In this document: in pieces, positions 35,701 to 47,700 of the stretch
Position numbering within the stretch: the first letter of the stretch is position 1
How the letters are laid out: each line of letters starts with the position of its first letter
Assembly: GCA_963970005.1 (NCBI GenBank)
Contig: CAXAMN010021585.1
Location: forward strand, 389,739 to 453,738
Length of the DNA stretch: 64,000 bases
Reading direction: 5' to 3'
DNA from: Durusdinium trenchii
Lineage: Eukaryota; Sar; Dinophyceae; Suessiales; Symbiodiniaceae
Made by a program: the position numbers and the translations under genes
The notes under the pieces: model-generated
What the model was told of the DNA's origin: nothing
The model's input: the letters and a program-made list of their open reading frames with translations, nothing else
Database searches by the model: none

Positions 35701-38700
35701 ACATTCATCATTTCATATCACTTGCAAGACCTTTACGCATACACCTCTTATAAAAAGACACCAAATAAAAAGCAAGAAATGGATAACATAAAAATACGTA
35801 TAATAGCGCCAAAAACCGCTTTCTCCAATCCAGTCCAACCCTCATCAGTCCATGAGAGGCCAGGGGTGAACCAAGGCGAAACCAGGTAAATCATGGTAAA
35901 TCAACATTTGGAGGTGTGGTTTCACGGAATTTCTGGCGCTAGCGGGTATTGGAATCGTATAATGAAACCAAAACATCAAACCCGATATTTGTTTTAAACA
36001 AACAACCCTGGGAGTGTTTGTTTTTAGACATTTAGACTTTAGAAATTGACATGTTTTATTGTTTTTCATGTTTCTCTAGATCACTTTGCAATTTGTTTTG
36101 TCAATCGTTTTCCTATACCTTCCAAGCTAACCACTGAAAGCCATTGAGTGGCAGATCACCCTGCAGGATGCCGTGGAGCATGAGCGTTTTGGCAGCAGGC
36201 GGGGCAAATGGAGCACCACTTGATCCAGGGTCAAGTTTGTATGACATTCAGGCAGGTATTGAACATAGTCACTTTGGTGGCCCCCTGCTTTGGAAGTCTA
36301 TATATCATTATTGGTCGTTTTGGATTGCGGGCTATTGGAGCTGACCACCGGGCCGGAGTCCTGGATGAACATTTGGTGCCAGCAACCCGCGTTTCGGTGT
36401 TTTCACGACCGGTTGGAACCTCGAGGAACCATTGCCACGAGTTGTTGGTACAGTGCCTCTTCACTCCCGTTCACTGTACCTTAATTAGCATGTTTGATCT
36501 ACACATGGCGAATCGTTTGACTGTTTTTTGGCAGATTTGCTGCGCCACAAGCTGTGCCATGCAGTCGCCGTCGTTGCATACACAGCTCACTCCATCCGAG
36601 TCGACCCGAGTGGTGAAGGCTTTCAACCCGTGATTTGTTCAATCGAAAAACAGTGTTTATAATGGAGTCAGAGAGGGGATGCTGGGTGTAGAAATGGGTA
36701 GATGTGTTATGCAATTGAAGATGCACTTTGGATCTTATGCACCAGTGGCTGATGTTTTACTCTGTCTTCCTGTGTCCTTGATGTGCAACTGCAGTATGAT
36801 CCAACAGCGATCTTGCTATGAGTTCTTGCTCTGGGAGCCCAAGAACTCGATGTTGTGCAATTTTACGCATTGAGAAACAAATCAAGAACGGCACAAGCAC
36901 TTGGGAGTACAAAGAAGAGGCTCAGATGCTCTAAGTCCTTTAGTGTGAGGTCCTAAACCAGCAGTGTGAGGTCGGCAAGCAAGGATTCGACCAGACAGTA
37001 ACCGCACCTGGATTTGAGGTGTGATTAGGGTGTGTCCCTCTTAGCAGATATTACCAGTAACATTCAGTAACAATCAGTAAAAGAGTAATGGGGCAAGGTG
37101 TGCTTAATGAGGCAAAGAGTAATGTGACTAGTGATTATCACTATTTGGGGTAAAGGTCTTTGCCAACTGGTGGTTGCACGCTGTTTCTTCTGTTCGTGAC
37201 CGAACTTGATCCGCACCAAAAGGCCTGTAAATGGTCACTGGACTCCATAAAGGTCACGAATGGAAGAAACTGGATCTGATTGGGCACTGACCTCACGAGT
37301 TTCAACTGACAGCAGAGGATGCCAAGACAAAAGAGATGACTTTTAACGGATCAAACAGTCTTACAGATGTCTTAGACATCTACACTCATCCGTACAGAAA
37401 TACCTCCAACAAGTGTCCTAGAGATGGCATGTCTATTTTTATGTGCTCCCTATTGTGATGGAGCGGTGTGAGGAGCACCTGACTTTGGGCAAGTGGCCTT
37501 AAGTGGCAGGCCTTGGTTTGGATCAAGTCCATCTCATCGCCACGCTATCCATTGCTCGCCGCTATCCATTTGTTTCGGCCCAGGGTCTGCGAAGAGTCAT
37601 TGCGGAATCTTCAGATTCCGTGCCCGAAACCATCTTGGCTACGGCCTGTGCTTGACCTTGTGCTACAACGAACGAAGACGGTCAGTGCCCTCCTGGACAT
37701 ACGGTTCAGTCTGTCTCAGTCTGATTGTTTTCCTGATCACCAATTTTGGTGGTTTGCGGTCCAGCCATGGTCCACAACAACAGTGGTTCCTGCCACTATG
37801 GCTTCCACAATCCGTCCCAGTTGATGAGTGGTTTCCGTTAAGCAGGAGGCATTGCACAGACCTTGTGCATGCGTCAATGATCCGAGAATAACTCTTTAGT
37901 TGTTTGTATTTAGGAATGGTAATGGTTGCCCCAATCAAAATTTAAAGTACTTAAATTTGTATATAGCTAAATGATAGCTAAACTTAATGAACTAGTGACT
38001 AGTGAAATCATCTAGAAAACCTGATAGAGCCACTTCCCCCACTCCACATTCAGTTCCCTCCGCCCCTGGGCCACCGCAGGGTGAGCATCATGGGCCGCCG
38101 CGCATTAGTGACCTCTGTGGGAAATGCCGCGAAGAACGTCTCCGCCGCGGCCTACATCTTCGAACAGGATGCGAAGCGTGGATGGGTTCCTTGCCCTGAG
38201 ACACGACGGTCGTGGGCGTGGATGTGTTTCTTTTTTGCCGACCGGGTGCGACGAAAGATTGGCGAAGAGTTGGTGGGTCGGTGAGGTGTTTTTTGTTGGG
38301 CGTCGCGACTTGAGAGGGGAAGGGGGCGAAACTTAACCTGGTAGTTGTACTTGGTTTGAGTTGGGTTTGGTGGACATAGTGGACAGTTTGCTGCACTGGA
38401 AGGCTCAGACTACATTCGAAAGACTGTGAATTGGAGCCTCGTTGTGTGTAGCCTTGTTTGAGCTACCGGCGCTGTTGACGACCCGATGGCAAGCATGCAA
38501 TGTTTATGTTTTCTTTGTGCAACTTCCCTATTAACTGGGTCTTTGACATCGTGTCGTTGACAGCGTTGGGGGGTGGGGGGGTGGGGCTAAATTGTCTTGT
38601 TGTTTCGCGTTCTTTTTTCGGCAAGCTTTGATTGCTTGCAGTTTTGTCGGCTTGAGTTTATGCCATGTGTCACTTGTTTCTTTTCTCTGCGTGTGCCTGA

Positions 38701-41700
38701 GTTCTCCTTGCTTTAGCAAAAATGTATTACAATCAGGAGTTGGGATTGTGCATTGAGTTTCGTCCTGTAAGAGTTGATTCTGTTCGTCGGGGCCCCCCCC
38801 CCTGGATCAAATCCCCCCTCCGCCGGTTCACGCCGTCATGGACTTTTACCAGGGTTGCTTGTGATTGCCTGCTACCTTTCGTTCACCCCCTCCTCTCTCA
38901 AGTTTTTGTTTTGCTTCTGCGGTTGTCACGTCACGATCGATTATTTCGCTTTTCTTCTCCCTCCGTGGTCGTTGACTGTTGGTATCTAGACTCCTTGATC
39001 GACTTGTCCACTCGTGCCAAAGATCCTAAATATTCTTGGGCGCTTCACATTTGTTTGGATCTTGATCGTTATTTGTTAGATTTGGCTTGTTTGGAGCACT
39101 GACTCGGAAGGTTTGGGTCGTTGTTCGGAGTTGGTTTGGAAACAACTTGTTGATCGTCACCGCATAAATACCCTTGTATGACCTTGTCTCGTCGGACGGG
39201 TTGTCAGCAAAAAAGGCTTTCCTCAAATAGTGGAATTTCCCGCAGTGTGTGTGTCATGTGTGTTTGTTTTTGTTTTTTAAATCTGCGGCAAGAAAACATT
39301 TTGTTTGCGGGCTTTCTGATATTTTGCTGATATCCCAAGGTTGTTTATAGACAAGCTATATCACAAGCTATACTGGCGTATATTTGTGAGCCGCAGGCGT
39401 TTTACCCGAACGTGTTTGTTCAGCGGATACGATGTTAATTTTGGTTGTGGGTGTTTATGTGGTTCACAGACCTAAATAGATTTGGTATGTTGAATCAACT
39501 ACCGACCCGACCCCAAAAAAGCCATCGAGCTCGGTTGCAGGGATGTCATCCCCCACGTATCTCCGGAGGGTTGTGACTTAAACAGGTCTCGACTGTGTGA
39601 GATTTCTGCACTCAGGTCTTACAGGCCCGGCTGGCAGCGCCTCCTGCAACTTGGCGGAAGCAGATATTTACAACGAAGAGCTGAAACCATTGGTAGATCA
39701 ATCATGGTTTAGTTTCTCTACATCCAACTGATGGAGCTTCCGCATCAAAAATCACACCCAAGGATTGGAATGCAGTTGCTTTTCTCTGAGTCTTTGAAGG
39801 TAAGCTCGGCAAGCAGTGCTCCCACTGTCCGCTGCTTCGCTGTGCTGCGCCGTCCGCGCCCAGTTGAAGAACGGCTCGCAGTTCGGGACAGGGCTCAGCC
39901 AGACAGAGGACACCATCCTCATCGGTGTCGAGGAGGCCAGGCACGAATCGATGCTCAGGACCATAGGGACACCGTGCCCACCGTGCCCAGTGGTTCTGTT
40001 CGCTTTGTTGCTTTGTGGATGGTGGTGTTTGGTGGTTACATGAAGTGTATTATTTGTATGTGTTTGATCCGCTTTGGTATGGTTGGAGGTCCAGCCCAAT
40101 GTGTGTGACTTGTGACTCGTGACTTCTGTTATTTTTGGTATAGTCATGTGTGTTGTTGTCGTTGCAAAAATCACATACAGTGTCCATACCTGGATCTTCC
40201 AACTATACAACATGTTTGCCTGCTTGCTCTTTGTTGATGAAAAGGCTGACATTTTGCGTGTAATTAATTAGTAGATCCAGGTCTATCCTACCAAGGAACT
40301 GCCAAACAATGACACAGACCAGGTGTTTGCTTAGGTGTATCAAGCCGCCCAGACCAGGTTTTCTATCAAGTTCTTATCCGCCCAGACCAGTTCTGCCTTG
40401 CCAGGATGACGCCAGGGGCCCCTCCAGCGGTTCGGTGATCGTTTACACTCGGAACGGAAGTGCCTGGCCTGGAGGCCCAGGTGCCCGGCTCGCTCGGGGC
40501 GATTTCGCCGGATCGTCGTGGGTCGGGTCCGTCCCAACCGAGTGAGAGCGGAACAGCTTTGTTTGATTGAGGGGTTTCGCATAGGATAGCCTATTTGTCG
40601 CAATTTGGGGTTCACATGTTCAGAACCAAAGGCCTTGTTAACATATATTTTAACTAGAACGTGAAGGGAATCACTGACTTGCGCCAAATCTTGCCTCTTG
40701 TTCTTCGGGTCAGGCATGACATACATCTTCCGTGACACTGGCCAAGCATGAAAACGACACAAGCTCAATCATTGATCAGAGCCATGATAGAGATCCCCTC
40801 CCAGGCTGTAGTTGTTGAACGTCAGGGTTGAATGGAATCTGAAATCTATTGAAATCTGCGTTCCTCACTTTCAATACTTCTGATATCTTCATATTTCCTG
40901 GTGCAGCTCGAAACAGCCGTTTTCCAAGCTTGATGATCTCAACCTCGCACCGATCTGCCACTGAAAAGACGTCCGTAGCTTCACAAAGGTCTTCGCCTGA
41001 GAAGCTGGTGGCCAAGGCGCAAGCGGCCCGCCTGTGCTTCCGCACACGCGAAACATGACACCATTTGGACCCGAACTCATTGTTTTTTTGCACAGATCGT
41101 GGGCAGTTCGAACGGTTCTGTTGGAATGCATCAATTTCTTCCTGCCTATCATGTGTCAGAGAAAAGCAACAACTACAGGGGACCGCCGCTGGTCTAAACC
41201 TTCATGGAAATCATATAGATTTTCATGGGCACTTTCAGTTCACGCAGCTTCATGTCTTCTGGGCAGACAAAACTAACCATGTGTGCAATCTGCATCATAG
41301 ACATGACTTGCTCCCAGCAGTTTGACATATACCCGGTTTGGAGATGTTTGTAAGGTCCACGGTCCCTTTCTTTTAGTGGCAAGTTAGTGAGAGATACTTA
41401 TTCATAGTCTTAGTCTATCATAGTCTATGTATATGTCTACGTTTTTTCATGTGATGTGTTTCTTGTTGACAGTTCAGATATGTTCACTATTGATATTCCA
41501 TCATGCCCGAACTTCTTGGGTACACACGGTACACCACCCCCAAAAAGGCCCCCACCCGTGCTTGTTCAAGCCGTTGCAGCTTCCGCCAATGGCTAGGACA
41601 CCGCTGCCGGGGATCACTTTGGCTGCAGTGTGGGCATGCCCGGGGACCCGGAGTGCGGGCGCTAGACCACCGGGAGGAGGGCACGGACGCAGCCGGGGAG

Positions 41701-44700
41701 TTGGTGAACAAGGATGGGTCACCATCGCACAGGTCCATTTTGATGGAAGCAGGGCAGAAGGAGTACACTGCCTGGAACAATCATGCAAGTGGGAAATGTA
41801 TGGAAAATGATGGAAAATGGATCAACATGGTCCCTTGAATGACCACTTCCTCTACAAACAGACCGTTGGTTTTTCACTTGCATCATTCGGGGGTACTATA
41901 TGTTTGCTCTTGAAATCCTTCAGCCGGTCGCCGCATGGCGGCGCAGGCGACACACGCACGCACGGACCTCCGACGGGTTTAAAGAATCGACATGAGCGAC
42001 CACAGCCGAGCGACACGCGGGGGTCAGTTGCGTCCCCAACACGACGATGGGGTGCAAAAGAACGCTGACGACGACAACGCTGACGACGCCTTAACAGTTC
42101 GTGGGTCGAAGAAAGGCCCTGGAGCCTTATGAATATATACACCAGGGCCTTCAAGGGGTGGTTAATGGACACCCCTTAACGGCTAAGGGGCTATAAATGG
42201 ACACCCCTTGGAGGGTCCTGGTACAAATCGATGTCTTTGTAACTTTGTAATGATGTTTGTTTGGGATCGAACATAGAGGCCTGCCTGCCTCTAGACCCAA
42301 AAGTCCGATCTCAAGGACGGTCACGGTCGGTCCTGGTGCAGCAGTGACCCACGACCCACACTCCGCGATGTCAATCCCCTCCACCCGGTCCACTCCGCCG
42401 GCCTCCAACCTGTGCCTCCGTTGCTTCATGTTGCCTCCGAAGCAGTCTTACAGTAGTTGCTGCTGACACCGACACACAGGTCTGTTGCCTTGGATCAAGT
42501 GTACGCCTCCTTAGCCAAGAGTTGAACTGTCACCTCTGTCAAAACGCTTTTACATCTACAGCAGCATTTCGATGTTGGGGTACCCAGGTGTGGAGGCCCT
42601 CAAGACATGCCCATGGTATCCCATGGTTCACTGGATGGGACTCAAGACATCTAAAGACCTCTTTGCATCGCACGTCCTGTGGATCCGTTTCGGGCAGCGT
42701 TCAACCCGGTTTTTGGGCGACGTGCGGTGGCCATCGGCATCGCTTGGGGTCCACTGATGGTAGGTGATCCAACTTCAAGACCATATTGTAGATGTGCTAA
42801 ACCATTGAAAGGGCTGGCCTATGATCAACATGACTTCAACATGAGTTTAAACCTTGTTTCATGTTGGTCATTCTGAGAAAGCCATATGAAGACAAACAAC
42901 GCACTGTCGCGGCACTACTTTGCTACCATTCGTCGTTTGGATGCAGTTTAGGGATTGACCTGGTCATGATTGATCATGTGCCAACTGTGCACCACTAAAA
43001 CCAAGCAATCTGATTGCACATCTAAACACACTCCGAAAGGACACGAATCCAATCGCGCACACACACACACACTAACCATGAACAACCACGTGCAACTGCA
43101 CCAAATAGACATCGACACGGAATCGACACGACACACACACACAGACAATTTGCGCCCATTGTCCAATCAAACCACAATGGCTTTTACCAAAGATGCCTCG
43201 TTCTGGTCGTCCTCTCTTCGGACTGCCTGGGACAGACCCGGACTGCCATCATTGGTCTGATTTCGTGGTGTTTCAGGTCCGGGGATCATGCCATCATTGG
43301 AGCCTATGGACATTCAAGCAAGGGCAAGTCGGTGCCCTCAGTGATCGCACCCACGCGGGCACCAGCGCGAGCAGGTTCGGAAGGTCCGGAGACTTCGGAT
43401 GGTGGATCAGGTCAGATGACGCTGGAGACGCCCCAATCAACATGAGATGGAAAGTCTGGTTCATCTTGGTTCAAATGTTCAATCCGATGTGTAGTTCTTC
43501 GATGGCCGAATTCATGGGCACTGACGACCGGGTCTTTTTCATGCGACCTGGACGACCTGGACGACCTGTAGATCCTGTGTTTCCCTGGATCGGACTTTGA
43601 CCACATGGCTTTGAGAGTGAAGAGTTCTTGGCAGAGGCCCCAGTTCCGGAGATCAAGGGAGTTCTGGAGGGTCCACATCAGTTCTTGTTCACTAGATGTC
43701 CGCCACCAGGTTTCTAAAGCAAAGCCCAGAGTTGGTACACGTCTGGCATCAGCTGCAGATGGTAGATCCACCAGGCTCTTTGGAGATCGGAGATCGTTGA
43801 TTCACCTGATATCAGGGGAGATGGTGCAGCCTATGTGTTCAAGCGCCAGGGCGGGCAGGACGCCCCAGCCCAGACAGTGTTGGTCATGGGTGCTGCGTTG
43901 GTCATGGGGCTGCCATGGGAGAAAGGTGGTGTGAGACCAGAGCTGATACCTAGATATACCTAGTATCAATTGGAGCCGTTTCTTCATGAAGCGACATAAA
44001 CTATTCGTCATGCAATCAATTGGACGTGGGTTGTTCCAAGTGACCAAGCCTTGGAACCGCTCACTAATGAGTAGTTACTAATCACTCCAAGCTTTAGGGG
44101 ATCAAGCTTTGCCACAGCTTCGTGTAGTTTGGCTCTGTGTAATAACATGATTCTGACCCAGCCATACCCAGCCCTAGGGCTCCAACTACCTCCAAGGTGG
44201 TTGGGGTAGGTTTTTTGGGGGGGTCTAACCTTCTGAGGATGTGGTGAGCCCTGGGGAACTACAACTTTGCACGTTTGTTTACCAAGTCTTCACTGGGTCA
44301 AGGAGTCAGCTTGGTTAGGTTGGCCACTGCTTGAACCCCTTCAGCAACTACTGCGGGGTTCCTATGGTTTGCAGGAGCCCGATTAGGCCTCACAGGGATT
44401 ATCCAGAAATGGTGAACTCTCGATATCTCTCGATATGAACTTGCGTGTGGGCATGCACGCAGCATACACCTTCTGGTGTAGACCTTGTTCCAAGTCTCGA
44501 CATATTTTGACCAAGCTTGTTAAGAAACCGTGTTTAAGGGTCGCATAGGATCGCAAATATTTGCACCTTGCAGGATGTGGGATTTGGATGTGTTCAAGTG
44601 TTCATTTGGACATGTGCAACGGACAGGATAATGGGAGATTTACACATTTTACACTACTCGGGTATGAACCCAGTCATTTATATTGTATATACCTCAACTG

Positions 44701-47700
44701 TAGTACTGTACTTATTCCCTTCCAATTCTGATCCAATCATGAGTGGTTTTGCCAGATTTCACTTCAGCTTCACTCACTTCCAGCCCTGAGGCGTTGGGTG
44801 GAGCAGCAGCAACTCCGGCCCGAGGCCCCTTCCGTTCCGGTGAAGCGCGGGAGAGTGCTCGTCCGTACTGCTCGTCCGTACAAGCGTCCCATGGCCGGGG
44901 GTGGACAGTGTCAAGGAACACAGTCCATGGGGTACTGAGATCGCTTTCCAAGCGTACACACTCCTGTTCACCAGGCAACTTCTGTGCATTGTGTGAAATC
45001 TTTATAAATGTGTGCTGCAACAATAGCTGCTTGTGTTTCTTCTTCTTGCTGCCCGAATCTAAGTGGCAGACAGACCAACGCATTGTTAGTTCTGCACATG
45101 TGAGAAGTTAATAACCCCCCCTAGCCCCTAGGGTGTAGGGATTCACGTACCTTCTGAGAAGGTATATACTTGGACCCTCCATGCCTATGTAAAGGTGTCT
45201 CCAATCACCTTCTCAGAGCGTATGTGGAGTCATAGGGATGCGTTCATATGTTTTATATGTTATATATATAACTATATACGTTGTATGTTGTGTATGCTGT
45301 TAGTGCTTGTTTCCTTGATTAGGAAGTTGCACCCCCAGCACTGCCCGCACTGCCCCCTAGTTCCAACTTGTTCTCCATCACTGATCCAGTTGTATATATC
45401 TCCCAGTGATTCCAGCGGTGCTTTGGATTTCTTCCATCCGCAGTTGCAGCTACCCACAGTATTGGGATTGGCAGCGAAGGCAGATGGTACAAGTTGATGG
45501 GCGGGAGCAGCAGCAGATCAGTAGACGGATGTAGATACCAGCTGCAACCCAACATGTCCCTGCAGCACCACAATGTCTCAAGCATCCAAACACATGCATT
45601 TGGATGCTGCACCCGGATGGCAAAATCAAACCAACGACCAGATGCTCTGTCTTTAGGGTTGGTGGCATGATGTGGCATGGGGTCTGAGTTACACAGCTGA
45701 AGTCCTTCGTGAAGAACGAGCCTCATGCCAGGACCTTCAGTTCGTGACCAACCTTGAGATCGGATTGTCAGTCACAAACAGGCCATTTGCATCCATTTGC
45801 ATCTTAAAACATCTTAGGCCCTCAAAAAGGTCTTCTGTCTCAGAGACTTCACCCAACGAGGTCACACCTACTTACGCTCCTGGTATGAGTCTGGTGCACG
45901 ACCGGGTCGGGTCGGTCTAGGTAGGTCCACCGGTCCGGTCCACCGCAGCTCCGGTCCGGTCCAGGATGGAGACGCCAACGACGGCTTTGGGCGGAGCGTC
46001 TCGATGTCTTCCAACACGGTGCGGCGACGGGGACGGTGTGCGCTCGGGGCAGCGAGATGTTCGTTTTGGGCAAGGCCATTTTGAAGTGACTCTCCTGATC
46101 TCTCCTGTTTCTTTTTGCAGGTCGGGTGGTTTTTTGGGGGGATTGATCCGTATTCTCCAATTCTCCAGAACAGAATCTAGTTGTTCTTGCCCGGCTCCAT
46201 TGAGCAAATCCATGCTCTCAAACCGCGAGCAGGCCAGAGGTTGCTGGATCCGACATGCATTCTGGATCATTGTGGTCGCCTCCAAGTATCTAAAAAGTCC
46301 AGGGGTCGATTTTTCGGGGTGTGTTTGTGCTGCCACCCGATTCCTTTTGTCTCTACATCTACATACTCAGTCAGTAACAAGACAATCAGCACGCAGCTTG
46401 AACGAGTCTTCTTCATGATCCGTCATCAATCTATACCCATTCACTTCCATCATTCACATCATTCACCACCCAAGAGGTGAATCCTTCAGCTTTGTCTGGA
46501 CTTCTTTTCCACCCCCCAAGAAGGGCCCCGTGCAACTCAGACACGAAAACACCTGGAGTGATGTCCGAGACAAACATCGCGTCGCTCGCGGTCACCAGGC
46601 CGCGATCGGCGCCGCGGGCGATGAGCACAACGGCGTGGACAAGAGCGGCTCTGGGTACATCTTCGTCCGACAAGGCGCGCGGGGAGGAGGAGCCACTTGA
46701 GAGATTATAAAAACCCCCCACCCAGGGAATTAGTATTCGCATGTCCGTTTTTCTTGGAGCATCTGCAAACCACTGTAAAACGATAAGGAAGAAAAAAGAA
46801 CGATAACCCCCGATGATTGTTGTGGAAATCCCTTGGCATGTTTCTATTTGTGGTTTTAGGCTTACGTCCTCACAGAGGGAGCAACAAGGAGTGTCTCCTG
46901 GGCCTCCGAAAGAACAGTCCCTGCCTGACAAACAGAGTGTGAACCATCTCCCGTTCTTCAGGGCAGAATAAACAAAAAAATCCAAGTTGCACCAGGCACC
47001 AAAACGATAACAAAAACGATAACGCAGCGAGCCTAAACGACCTTTGTGTAGGTAGGCCACCACATGTGAGCGCCATGGACAGCAATAAGATCTTCTGTCT
47101 GGGGACTCTAGCATGGACTCCAGCATGGGGAATTGTACCTAACGTCTTCATGTCTGCAGGTTCCACACCACATGCACGCAGTGCACACACACATGTATAC
47201 TACATATGTTACATATGTTGCAGTTAGTCAAAGTACTGTAAAACGATAAGGAAGAAAAAACACGATAACGCCAAAAGTGGTAAGGCAAAAGGATAGGTTT
47301 TTTTTTATACAACCTCACTTGTTCACCGCGATGAGGCGGTGGACGAGGCGGGGAAGGGCGATGTTTTTTCATATGTTGTTCGGGGTCGAGAGGACGATTT
47401 GTGAAAGGCCAGCATCCATACCCGGAGATCACATCGAATTTTTGAAGCCCTCAGGAAAAGGGTGGGTGCCGGGGGGTTCTAACATGGTCTAACTACCTTG
47501 TGAGAATGTGGGACATGAGCCGGAGGGAGGGTTAACCTTTAGGGTGTCCGAAACCACAGCTTCTTATCACAGTGCCTCAGTGCTTCAAGTTCCCTAGAAA
47601 ATGGGACCTGACCCTGGGCCCTATGTACGTACCATCTACGAACAGGTTGACTCATTGTATTTAAACACTAAAACATGTTTCAAAACCTAAAAACCCAACG

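Larger units (their letters stand above)
23010..38079 (+). other. 15-kb intron of the FG-GAP gene
   Basis: Runs from GTGAGTGG after exon 5 to CCGCAG before exon 6. The phase (2) and the expected FG-GAP register match across it, and I found no FG-GAP exon inside. It holds a 2.7 kb minisatellite, foldbacks, hairpins, a kinase-like fragment, a long inverted repeat and several unassigned open frames, listed separately. Most of 34.5-38.0 kb shows nothing beyond weak open frames. Confidence 0.6.

Noticed and set aside
36208-36633. Plus frame of 141 codons
   Set aside because: No recognisable motif, no start context and no splice sites; not distinguishable from chance.
37493-37891. Overlapping plus frames inside the 15-kb intron
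   Set aside because: Three frames are open over parts of the same stretch and none matches a family; likely composition.
47333-47405. Possible FG-GAP second half (DEAVDEAGKGDVFSYVVRG)
   Set aside because: The motif fit is fair, but it lies between exons 46599-46676 and 47814-47846, which already join in register, so including it would break the repeat order.
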